Positions 8,263 through 16,761 of a stretch of DNA of 64,000 bases are shown here, piece after piece; the stretch's first letter is position 1; every line of letters starts with the position of its first letter. The position numbers were made by a program, and so were the translations under genes. The notes below the pieces were generated by a model. That model was not told the DNA's origin, ran no database searches, and worked only from the letters and a program-made list of their open reading frames with translations. Location of the stretch: contig CAYOBN010000015.1 in NCBI GenBank assembly GCA_964402175.1, forward strand, positions 1-64,000, read 5' to 3'. Origin of the DNA: JAWKUK01 sp964402175 (GTDB taxonomy: Bacteria > Planctomycetota > UBA1135 > GCA-002686595).

Positions 8263-8805
8263 TCAGTATGCGAGGAGGTAGATGCTCTGCCGAAGCTGAC
8301 GGTTGCCAGCTTCCCCGCGCCAGCGCAGCTGAACGATGACGGGCAGAAGGACCGCGTCGTCGCCCACGTTCGTGTCGTTGACTGCGCCGTCGCCGTTCAA
8401 GTCGCGCGGCATGCCGAGCGCGACGCCGAGGTCGATGTCGGTCGCGGTCTCGTCGGTGACGATCGTCACGGTGCCCACGGACGCTTCCCCGGGCCACGGA
8501 TCGAGGCCTCGCACGTTGAAGTTCGGACCCGGGTTCCCTGCGCCGCCGAAGCGGTCCAGGATCGTCGGGGCCCAGCCGTCTTCGTCCTCGCGCGCGATCT
8601 CGCTCAGCGCATAGAGGTCCTCGACCACCCCTTGCAGGGCCTGGTGCGCGACCTGTTTGTCAGCGTGGGTGCCCCGCAGCGAGTGGACGACCCACGATGT
8701 CGAGGTCATCGCGAGCAGCCCGATGAAGAGCACCGCCGCGGTGATGACCACCTCGATCAGGGTGAAGCCACCTCTCCAGGGGCGACTCGGGCAGTGGTTT
8801 CGCAT
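8263..8805 (-). CDS. prepilin-like protein with EF-hand-like loop
   Basis: This 180-residue protein has the prepilin motif WRGGFTLIEVVITAA: cleavage after Gly13, Phe14 as mature N-terminus, Glu18 at +5, then a hydrophobic helix. It resembles PilV/GspI-type minor pilins. Near its C-terminal third is DLNGDGAVNDTN, a good match to the calcium-binding loop of EF-hand/dockerin repeats. It precedes the 344-residue pilin on the same transcript and lies 146 nt downstream of the large glycosyltransferase gene. Confidence 0.75.
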   Translation of the reverse strand: MRNHCPSRPWRGGFTLIEVVITAAVLFIGLLAMTSTSWVVHSLRGTHADKQVAHQALQGVVEDLYALSEIAREDEDGWAPTILDRFGGAGNPGPNFNVRGLDPWPGEASVGTVTIVTDETATDIDLGVALGMPRDLNGDGAVNDTNVGDDAVLLPVIVQLRWRGEAGNRQLRQSIYLLAY

Positions 8806-8951
8806 GGGGTGCGGGGGCAGCAGCGCATTCCGTGCGCCGACACGTGGTCCTCCATCGGCTCTGGGCCCAGCGCACTTCAGCCGAATGTTCCGACAGACCG
8901 CACGCAGCGGCCGCGGACGGCCCCGGAGCCTCGAATCGAGGCAATGTGAGG

Positions 8952-11900
8952 TCACGCAGCCGCCTCTTGTCGCGCGCGCACGACGAGGTCCCGCATGGAT
9001 TCGCTGCCGAAACGGCGCAGCGCATCGCGCTCGCCCTCGGCCCACCACAGCGGCTGCAGCCCGGAGAGGTACTCCATCAGGCGCTGGACGATGGCCTCCG
9101 CCAGCGCGATCCCCTCCGGACCAGAGCGCTCGAGGGTCCCGACGTCGATGCGCGCGAGCTCGCGCGCGAACGCCTCTGCTCGGCCGCGCTCCGGCAGGGT
9201 CCGGACGAGGAGTGCTTCATGCAGTGCCACCGAGCCGCGCGAGCGCTCGCGCCAGTCCGGGTGCAGGAGCGCCGTCGGGTGCTTCTTGAAGAGCGCCGTC
9301 CAGGCTCCAGCGACCGTGCGGGTCCGACGGCGCACGTCGTCGAAGCTCAGGATGTGCTCGTGGTGAGCCCGAGCCGATGCATCGTAGACGACCTCGAGGC
9401 CGAGGCGCTGCTGCAGTCGGAACGCCAGGTCCGTGTCCTCGCAGCCGTAGTGCTGGAAGCTCTCGTCGAAGCTGCCGACGGCGGCGACGGCGTCACGCGC
9501 GACGCTGACGTTGCACGTCCAGAACCGTGTCCAGTCATAGCGCTCGCCGTGTTGCATACCCGCGTAGCAGAAGACGAAGTTGGTCGACTCCAGAACGCGC
9601 ATCAGGGCGTTGTCGAGCGCCGCGCGCGGCTGCTCGAACGTGCCGAGCACCGCGACCTTCTTCTCCGAGCGAGCGTGCGCAGCCAGGTGTCGCTCCACGA
9701 GCTCCGGCGTCGCGATGGTGTCGTCGTTCACGAAGAGCACGAAGCGCCCGCGCGCCGCGGCGAGGCCGCTGTTGCGCGCAGCGGCCAGGCCGCCGTTCGC
9801 TCGGCGGACGACCGTCACCGGCGCCTCGAACTCCTGCGCTTCCAGCCACGCGCCGGTGCCGTCCGTCGCACCGTCGTCCACGACGACGATCTCGTAGCGG
9901 CCGACCGCCGTCTGCTGCTCGAACGAGCGCAGACAGCGCTTCAGAGTCGCGAGGCGGTTGTAGGTGCAGACGATCACCGACAGCTCAGGGGCAGCGACGC
10001 TCTTGACGATCGGCCGCGGCGCCTCCGCTTGAATCGGCGCAGCAGCGTAGCCAGCGAGCTCACAGAGACGCGAGTAGAGCGCTGCCGACTCTGCATCGAC
10101 CGGCTGACCGCCGCGGCTGCGGCTGAGCGGGCGCTCCGGGAAGTTGCGGGCGACGCGACCTCCGACGAAGCGCTCGAGGCGCTCCAGGCCCTCCTCCGTG
10201 AAGAGCTGGTCGTAGTGGACGAACAGCCACTCGCCGTCGGTCTGCAGGTGCTCCAGGACGTTGGTGTAAGCCGCGCGCCAGACGGTGAGCGCGCGCTGGA
10301 AGTCCATCCCGAGCGACTGTAGGTAGCCCTCGGTCGCACACTCGCGGACGATGCTGGTCGCGGTCGTCGCCGGGTCACGGAAGATGCACAGGAACTTCGC
10401 ACCCGGGAGCGCATCGCGCCAAGCGGGCAGCGTGTGGCAGAAGCGCGGGTCCTTGTAGGCGAACGGCCCGCGGCGACCGAGGCGCTTCATGCGCGCAAAG
10501 AGGCCGGGCTCGACGTCGAACGTCAGCGGCTCGGGCGGAGCGACGAGCCAGTGCTGCATGTGCCCGAGCGGGTCCTCGCTGCGCACCGCCGTCGAGAGCA
10601 AGCACTCGTTGATGCCGTTGATCTCGAGCGTCTCGAAGAAGCCCTTGGGGTTCGCCTCGCGGCCCGGATAGGGGTCGTCCCCGACGAACCAGCCCGCCTC
10701 CGCGAGCATCCCGGTCACCATGCTCGTTCCGCTGCGACCCGAGCCCAGCACGACGATGTTCGAGCGCGAGTCGACGGAGTTGCGGCGCGCCTCGGGGGCC
10801 TCCTCGGGCGCCGTCCACCAGTCGCGCACTGTGGCGCGCGCGGTCACGTTGGTGGGCGCTGGCGACAGCTCGACGGGTTTCGGCTCGGGACCCGCGACGG
10901 TCGTCGAGGGAGCGGACGCTACGGCGCTTTGCCAGCGCGGCGGCGGCGCGCCCTGATGCGGCAGGGCGGCGACGAGCTGGGACTGCGTGGCCTGGCCCAG
11001 CGCCGGGATCGAGAGCTTCGCGAAGTCGAACAGCTTCGGCGTGGGGGTGTTCGGGCTCCACTTCGCGGCGAAGCGGCGCCAGTTCTCTTCCATCCAAGTG
11101 TTGTGACGCTCGACCTTCGCGCGGTCGGGGTAGTGGGCGTGATAGACGAAGGTGTCGCGCGCGACGCGATTGCGCCACCCTGCCAAGTGGATCCGCAGCG
11201 ACAGGTCGTCGTCTTCGAAGCCCCACGGCGAGAAGGCCTCGTCGAAGCCCCCGATCTGCTCGATGACCGCGCGGCGGACGAGGACCGCGAGCGACGTGAA
11301 CAGGAGCGTGTCCTTCCCACGGCGCGGTGCGGCAGCGTAGTGCCGGTCTGCGAAGCCGCTGAGCTCGCTGTCCGCAGTGCCACCGTCGTAAGGCACGACC
11401 TGGTGCTTCGACGCGCGATTGGCGCACAGGGGGACGGCGCCCACACCGGGGTCGATCGCGCCGTGGTAGAGCGCGCGCTCGAGCCAGCGCTGCGTCACGA
11501 CGACGTCGTTGTCGAGGAAGGCGACCCAGTCGCCGAGACCCGCGGCGCGAGCGTGAACGAGCGCTTGATTCCGCGCACGTGGCGCGCCGTAGTTCTCTGG
11601 GTTCTGGATGAGCTCGATGTCGCGCTGTGCAGCGAGCCACTCGCGGCTCCCATCGGTCGAGCCGTTGTCGACGACGACGATGCGCTGCGGGAAGCGCGGG
11701 TCGGCGGCGGCGCGCAGCGCCGCAATGCAGCGCTGCGTGTTCTGGAGCGCATTGCAGGAGACGACCACGATCGTCACCGTGATCCCGCTCGGAGCGCCAT
11801 CGCGACGCACGGCATACGCATCGACCCCGTGGCGGGCGAGGTGCACTCCGCGGTACCAGCGCGACATGGTGATCGGACGGATCGTGTTGACGAGCTGGTC

Positions 11901-12815
11901 GACGATCTCGGGTGTCAGCGGCTTGTTGGCGTACTCCACGTCGAACCGCTCGAGGGCGCGGATGAGCTCTTCGGGCTGGTCGCCGAGCAGCTCGATGTTG
12001 TCGATGGCGCTAGCGAAGCGGCGCTGGACCTCTTCGTCATCCTTCGACCAGAGCGCGAGCGGCAGCCGGTGCTTCGCCCACAGCCGTGTGTTGAAGAAGC
12101 CGAGGCGAGCGTGTCGGTCGAAGTACGCGCGGGGCGTGAAGACGTGGTCGTGCTCCGCGACGCAGTCGCTGCGGTAGAGCACGCGGACTCCGCGCTGTTC
12201 GAGCCGATATCCCAGCTCGACATCTTCGCAGATTGCTTGATCGAAGAGCGCCGCGTCGAATCCACCGACGGCGAGGAGCGCGTGTCGCGCGACGCTGATG
12301 TTGCACGTCCAGAACGCGCCCCATGAGTGCAGCTTGTCGTGCTGCAGGTCCTGGTAGCCGAAGAGCAGCTTCGACTCCTGCAGGAGCCGGACGAAGGCGT
12401 GCTGTTGGGCTTCGCGAGTGAAGTCGAACGTCCCCAGCACCGCGACGTCGCCGAGGCCCCTGCGCGAAGCGTCCGCATGCGCCGCGAGGTGGCGCTCGAG
12501 GAGGTCCGGCGCCGGCACGGCATCGTCGTTCAGGATCAAGACGAGCGGCGCGTTGCAGCGCTCGATGCCGCGGTTGCGCGCTGCGCCCGGACCGCGCTGC
12601 GGTTGGCGCAAGAGCTCACAGCGGTAGGGCAGCGCCTGTGCGTCGATCGAGACCGGCGGCTCCGTGCCATCGTCGACGACGATGACCTCGAAGCGCTCGG
12701 GCGCCAGCGTGCTCGCTGCGAGCCGACGGAGGAGGTTCTGCAGCTTCGGTCCCCGGCCGTGGGTCGGGATCACGACGGACAGGGCCGGATGGCGGTGGGG
12801 CGCGGGTGCGGTCAT
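8952..12815 (-). CDS. multidomain GT2-GT2-sulfotransferase-GT2 protein
   Basis: The 1287-residue protein combines four enzymatic units. A GT-A family 2 glycosyltransferase spans about 11-250 (VVIPTHGRG, VVDDG at 46-50, LNDDA near 114). A second GT2 spans about 340-600 (VVDNGSTDGS, FLDNDV near 431). A sulfotransferase-type P-loop domain spans about 685-900 (VLGSGRSGTSM near 688). A third GT2 spans about 940-1250 (VIVCTYNRL, VNDDT near 1026). The first and third GT2 domains are mutually similar (both contain FWTCN-[IV]-SVAR), so they arose by internal duplication. It probably builds and sulfates a surface glycan. It has no signal peptide or TM segment. Acceptors are unknown. Confidence 0.8.
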   Translation of the reverse strand: MTAPAPHRHPALSVVIPTHGRGPKLQNLLRRLAASTLAPERFEVIVVDDGTEPPVSIDAQALPYRCELLRQPQRGPGAARNRGIERCNAPLVLILNDDAVPAPDLLERHLAAHADASRRGLGDVAVLGTFDFTREAQQHAFVRLLQESKLLFGYQDLQHDKLHSWGAFWTCNISVARHALLAVGGFDAALFDQAICEDVELGYRLEQRGVRVLYRSDCVAEHDHVFTPRAYFDRHARLGFFNTRLWAKHRLPLALWSKDDEEVQRRFASAIDNIELLGDQPEELIRALERFDVEYANKPLTPEIVDQLVNTIRPITMSRWYRGVHLARHGVDAYAVRRDGAPSGITVTIVVVSCNALQNTQRCIAALRAAADPRFPQRIVVVDNGSTDGSREWLAAQRDIELIQNPENYGAPRARNQALVHARAAGLGDWVAFLDNDVVVTQRWLERALYHGAIDPGVGAVPLCANRASKHQVVPYDGGTADSELSGFADRHYAAAPRRGKDTLLFTSLAVLVRRAVIEQIGGFDEAFSPWGFEDDDLSLRIHLAGWRNRVARDTFVYHAHYPDRAKVERHNTWMEENWRRFAAKWSPNTPTPKLFDFAKLSIPALGQATQSQLVAALPHQGAPPPRWQSAVASAPSTTVAGPEPKPVELSPAPTNVTARATVRDWWTAPEEAPEARRNSVDSRSNIVVLGSGRSGTSMVTGMLAEAGWFVGDDPYPGREANPKGFFETLEINGINECLLSTAVRSEDPLGHMQHWLVAPPEPLTFDVEPGLFARMKRLGRRGPFAYKDPRFCHTLPAWRDALPGAKFLCIFRDPATTATSIVRECATEGYLQSLGMDFQRALTVWRAAYTNVLEHLQTDGEWLFVHYDQLFTEEGLERLERFVGGRVARNFPERPLSRSRGGQPVDAESAALYSRLCELAGYAAAPIQAEAPRPIVKSVAAPELSVIVCTYNRLATLKRCLRSFEQQTAVGRYEIVVVDDGATDGTGAWLEAQEFEAPVTVVRRANGGLAAARNSGLAAARGRFVLFVNDDTIATPELVERHLAAHARSEKKVAVLGTFEQPRAALDNALMRVLESTNFVFCYAGMQHGERYDWTRFWTCNVSVARDAVAAVGSFDESFQHYGCEDTDLAFRLQQRLGLEVVYDASARAHHEHILSFDDVRRRTRTVAGAWTALFKKHPTALLHPDWRERSRGSVALHEALLVRTLPERGRAEAFARELARIDVGTLERSGPEGIALAEAIVQRLMEYLSGLQPLWWAEGERDALRRFGSESMRDLVVRARQEAAA

Positions 12816-12982
12816 CGTTCTGGGGCGGGCGGCGGCTGGGCCGGTCCTTCGGCTGCGCTCTTCGGCTCGATCCGAGACGCGCTTGAGGGACGCCCCGGCG
12901 GCCCCGCGCGCACGGGCGGCGCTGCGGGCGGCCCAGGGCCCGCGGTGCTCAAGGTCCAGGCGCGAGCGTTCGATCCCTCTCC

Positions 12983-14644
12983 GTGGCCCGTCGACCGTCG
13001 ACCCCCGCGCACCTCTGGGCCCTCGGCCTATCGCCGCTCCTGGCGCTGCTCCTCGTGGGGTGGTGCCGGCGCGCGCTGGAGGTCCTTCCGCCGCCCGAGG
13101 CCTTCGGCGGGCCGCCGGCCACCGAGCTGGCGCTCGAGTCCGCCGTGGAAGCGGCCGCTGCCGCCGCGATCGCGGACCTCTGGGGCGAGTTCGACCGCAG
13201 CGTCGGCGCGCGCGAGGCCGACCTCGACGCGCTCGCGGCGTGGCTCGCCGAGCGCGGGCTCCCCGACGGCGGCGAGCGCGCCGTCCTGGCGCCCGGGACC
13301 CCGACCGGCGCGCTGACCCTCACGCGCACGGGGAGCGCCGAGGCCTTGAGCCTCGTGCTGCGCGAGCCCACGGGCACGCCGGGGGCCTTCGGCGGGCCCA
13401 TGGTCTGGCGCGCGACCCAAGCCCCCTTCGAGGGCGCGGGGCACGTGCTCGTGGGCCGCGATGTGAGCTGCACGCTCTGTCACGTCACGCTCACGTCGGG
13501 CCGCCAGGTCGAGCGCCGAGATGCCTCGGGTGCGAGGCCTGCGAGCGCCCACGCGCTCGTCCTCGGCGACCTCGTGCTGCGCGCCGACGCGCGCATCCGA
13601 GTGCACGGCACGCTGCACCTCGGGGGCGGCCTCTTCGACGCCGCCGGTGCACCGCTCGCGCCGGAAGAGGCCTCCAACCTGACCTTCGCGCCGCTCGAGC
13701 GCCGCGGCGCAGTGTGGGCCCCCGCGCGCGGCGAGCTCGCGCCGCTCGAGCCCCTCGATCGGCTCCGACTCGCGAGCAGCGCGGGCACGCTGCTCGGCCG
13801 CTGTCGCGGCGGGACGCGCGTGACGCGGCGGCCGTTGCCGGTCGCGCTGCCGCGGTTCGCGGACGTCCGGCCCAAGCTGCCGGCGGGTTCCGCGGCTGTG
13901 GTATCCGCAGCGGGGGGGCTCCGCGGCGGCCGCGGCGGGCTCGTGCCTCTGCTGGCCGCGCTGGATCCCGAGGACAGCGGAGCGCCCCTCGCGCCGCTCG
14001 TCGGCACTCCCGGTCACCTGTGGGCGATCGGCACCGCGGACCAGCCGCTCGTGCTCGACGGGGACGTCACCATCGGCGGCGACCTCGTGCTCGGGGGAGC
14101 GCTCCAAGGGCACGGGACCCTGCGCGCCGCGCGGGACATCTGGGTCGTCGGCAGCCTCAGCGTCGACGGGGCCGTCGCGCTCGTGGCGGGGCGCGACCTC
14201 GTCGCGGGGGCCGCCCACGAAGCGCACGGGAGCCTCGCGCGGTTCGTGCGCGCAGCGGCGCCCGAGGTCGCGGAGGAGCCCGATTGGATCAGCGCTGCGC
14301 GGCTCGGTCGCATGGGTCAGCGCGATACCGGGCCCATGGCGCTGGAAGCGCTCGCGATCGCCGCACGCCAGCTCGTCGTCGTCGCGCCCCGCGGCAGCGG
14401 CAGCGGTGATGTCTATGTGCGCGGTGGACTCATGGGCGACACGGTCGCGGTGCACGCGCCCGGTGAGCTCGTCCTCGAGCACGACCCGAGCGCCCACGCC
14501 CTCGTCGAGCTGCTCGCGCCGCGCGGGCTGACCCTGCGCCGCGAGCGACCGAACGGCACACGGGTAGCCCGCGATCGTCCGTACGGTCTAGACTGGACCC
14601 CCGCCGACCTCGCCGAGGTCGGCCCGAACCCCGCTCTCCGATGA
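12983..14644 (+). CDS. membrane-anchored protein with CxxCH motif and beta-helix-like region
   Basis: I do not recognise this 553-residue protein as a named family. It starts with GTG at 12983, has one N-terminal TM segment (about 11-28), a helical region to about 90, and one CTLCH motif (Cys161, Cys164, His165), which is the heme c attachment pattern. From about 185 onward the sequence has regularly spaced Gly- and Val-rich repeats such as DGDVTIGGDLVLGGAL and VYVRGGLMGDTVAV, resembling bactofilin-like or beta-helix polymer proteins. Its stop overlaps the next start (ATGA), so it is translationally coupled to the phosphodiesterase-like genes. Redox binding and polymerisation are both inferences. 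Confidence 0.5.
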   Translation: MARRPSTPAHLWALGLSPLLALLLVGWCRRALEVLPPPEAFGGPPATELALESAVEAAAAAAIADLWGEFDRSVGAREADLDALAAWLAERGLPDGGERAVLAPGTPTGALTLTRTGSAEALSLVLREPTGTPGAFGGPMVWRATQAPFEGAGHVLVGRDVSCTLCHVTLTSGRQVERRDASGARPASAHALVLGDLVLRADARIRVHGTLHLGGGLFDAAGAPLAPEEASNLTFAPLERRGAVWAPARGELAPLEPLDRLRLASSAGTLLGRCRGGTRVTRRPLPVALPRFADVRPKLPAGSAAVVSAAGGLRGGRGGLVPLLAALDPEDSGAPLAPLVGTPGHLWAIGTADQPLVLDGDVTIGGDLVLGGALQGHGTLRAARDIWVVGSLSVDGAVALVAGRDLVAGAAHEAHGSLARFVRAAAPEVAEEPDWISAARLGRMGQRDTGPMALEALAIAARQLVVVAPRGSGSGDVYVRGGLMGDTVAVHAPGELVLEHDPSAHALVELLAPRGLTLRRERPNGTRVARDRPYGLDWTPADLAEVGPNPALR

Positions 14645-16761
14645 CCCGCTCCCGGACCCTCCGCCTCGGCGCCGCCGCGGCGCTCGTCGCTGCGTTTGCC
14701 TCCGAGCCCGCGCAGGCTTACATCGGACCCGGCGCAGGCTTCGCGGCTGCGGGCGGCGTGCTCGTGCTCGTCGGGACCTTCTTCCTGGCCCTCGGCATCA
14801 TCTTGATCTGGCCGTTCAAGGCCGTGATCAAGCTCGTCGTGCGGCGCGGGGCCGGCAAAGCGAAGGTCAAGCGCGCGATCGTGATCGGCCTCGACGGCTT
14901 CGACCCCGACCTCGCGGCGCGTTACGCGGACCGGATGCCGAACCTCGCGCGGCTCGCGGCCCAGGGCTGCCACCGACCGCTCGCGACGTCGCTGCCGTCG
15001 ATCTCGCCCGTCGCCTGGTCGACGTTTGCGACGGGGGTCGATGCGTCGCGCCACAACATCTACGACTTCCTCACGCGCGACCCCTGTTCGTACATGCCGG
15101 TGCTGTCGTCGACCGACACCCGCACCGTCCCGCGCCACCTGAACCTCGGCTTCGCGGAAGTGCCGTTCGGTCAGCGCGCGGTCTACAAGCTCCTGCAGAA
15201 GAGCCAGCCATTCTGGAAGCTACTCGGCGCCCAGCACGTTTGGTCGTCGATCGTGCGCGTGCCGATCACGTGGCCGCCGCAGAAGTTCAAGAACGGCACG
15301 CTGCTCTCGGGCATGTGTGTGCCGGACCTGCAGGGCACGCAGGGTTCGTTCAGCTTCTACACGGATCGCGACGACATGCTCGGCGCGGCCACCGGCGGCC
15401 AGCGCTTCCGCGTCGTGCGCCGCAACGGAGCGATCGAGTCGAACCTCAAAGGGCCGCAGGGCAAGGACAAACACCCGCTGAAGTCGCCCTTCCGTGTGGC
15501 CGAGGCCGCGGGTGGACGGTTCACGATCACCGTCGGCAAGGAGACCACCGAGGTCGGCCTCCGCGAGTACACGCCGTGGATGGAGGTCCCCTTCGAGGGC
15601 GTGCAGGGCATCGCTCGCTTGCGAGTGATGCGCTGGGACGCGGAGGGGGTCGAGGTCTACGTCACGCCGATCCACATCGATCCGGAGTCTCCGGCGATGC
15701 CGATCAGCCACCCCTTCGTGTACTCGATCTATCTGGCCAAGATGCTCGGGAAGTACGCGACGCTGGGTTTGGCCGAGGACACCTGGGCGCTCAACGAGCG
15801 CGTGATCGACGAAGCGGCGTTCCTCGAGCAAGCGTACATCATCTTCGACGAGCGCAAGCGCCAGCTCTGGGACGTGCTCGACAAGACGCAGAAGGGCTTC
15901 GTGACCGTCGTGTTCGACACGACGGATCGCGTGAGCCACATGTTCTATCGCTACCTCGAGCCCGACCACCCCGCGAATGCGGGCAAGGACGTGACGCAGT
16001 TCGTCGACACGATCCCCGAGCTCTATCAGCGCGCCGACGCGCTGATCGGCGAGGTCATGGCGAAGGTCGGCGACGATCCGGACACCGTGTTGATGGTGAT
16101 CTCCGACCACGGCTTCTGCTCGTTCCAGCGCGGCGTGAACCTGAACGCGTGGCTGCGCGACGAGGGTTACCTCGTCCTGAAGGACGGCGCGACGACCTCG
16201 GGCGACTGGTTCGAGAAGGTCGATTGGGAGCGCACCAAGGCGTTCACCCTCGGCCTGACCGGCGTCTTCATCAACCGCAAAGGGCGCGAGCGCGCTGGCC
16301 TCGTCGAGAAAGGGCCCGAGCTCGATGCGCTCTGCCGTGAGATCAAGCAGAAGCTCGAGAAGCTCGTCGATCCGAAGTCGGGGCGCAAGGTCGTGCACGA
16401 GGTCTTCCTCACGCGCGAAGTGCAGGACGGTCCCTACGCCGATATGGCCCCCGAGCTCTTGATCGGCTACGAGCGCGGCTTCCGGCATTCCTGGGACTGC
16501 GCCGTCGGCGCGGTCTCGCGCGAGGTCTTCACCGACAACACGAAGTCGTGGTCGGGCGATCACTGTGTCGACCCGCGCCTCGTCCCTGGCGTCTTCTGGT
16601 GCAACCGGAAGATCGCCGTCGATGATCCTTCGCTCGCGGATATCGCGCCGACCGTGCTCGACCTCTTCGGGGTCGATGTGCCCGGATACATGAAGGGCCG
16701 CCGCCTCTTCGGCAGCGCGACCCCAGCTCGCTCCGAGCGCCATCAGGAGGTGCGCGCATGA
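14641..16761 (+). CDS. membrane-anchored phosphodiesterase-like enzyme (alkaline phosphatase superfamily), paralogue 1
   Basis: This 706-residue protein has a signal-like N-terminus (to about 26), a TM segment near 38-58 and a large soluble domain of the type I phosphodiesterase/nucleotide pyrophosphatase class. Metal ligands include Asp85 in GLDGFDPD and the ISDHGF motif near 486. The nucleophile region SISPVAWSTFATG puts Ser122 at the usual Thr/Ser position. FDTTDRVSHMFYRY near 425 is a second metal-ligand block. It is coupled by 4-nt overlaps to both neighbours and is paralogous to the next gene; both contain LN-x-WL-x2-EGYLVL after the DHGF motif. The substrate (nucleotide, phospholipid or glycan phosphodiester) cannot be read from sequence. 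Confidence 0.75.
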   Translation: MTRSRTLRLGAAAALVAAFASEPAQAYIGPGAGFAAAGGVLVLVGTFFLALGIILIWPFKAVIKLVVRRGAGKAKVKRAIVIGLDGFDPDLAARYADRMPNLARLAAQGCHRPLATSLPSISPVAWSTFATGVDASRHNIYDFLTRDPCSYMPVLSSTDTRTVPRHLNLGFAEVPFGQRAVYKLLQKSQPFWKLLGAQHVWSSIVRVPITWPPQKFKNGTLLSGMCVPDLQGTQGSFSFYTDRDDMLGAATGGQRFRVVRRNGAIESNLKGPQGKDKHPLKSPFRVAEAAGGRFTITVGKETTEVGLREYTPWMEVPFEGVQGIARLRVMRWDAEGVEVYVTPIHIDPESPAMPISHPFVYSIYLAKMLGKYATLGLAEDTWALNERVIDEAAFLEQAYIIFDERKRQLWDVLDKTQKGFVTVVFDTTDRVSHMFYRYLEPDHPANAGKDVTQFVDTIPELYQRADALIGEVMAKVGDDPDTVLMVISDHGFCSFQRGVNLNAWLRDEGYLVLKDGATTSGDWFEKVDWERTKAFTLGLTGVFINRKGRERAGLVEKGPELDALCREIKQKLEKLVDPKSGRKVVHEVFLTREVQDGPYADMAPELLIGYERGFRHSWDCAVGAVSREVFTDNTKSWSGDHCVDPRLVPGVFWCNRKIAVDDPSLADIAPTVLDLFGVDVPGYMKGRRLFGSATPARSERHQEVRA

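Noticed and set aside
10434..12326. Long plus-strand reading frames opposite the large glycosyltransferase gene
   Set aside because: They are antisense shadows caused by high GC; their predicted proteins are Arg/Ala/Asp-rich without motifs, while the minus frame has clear domains.
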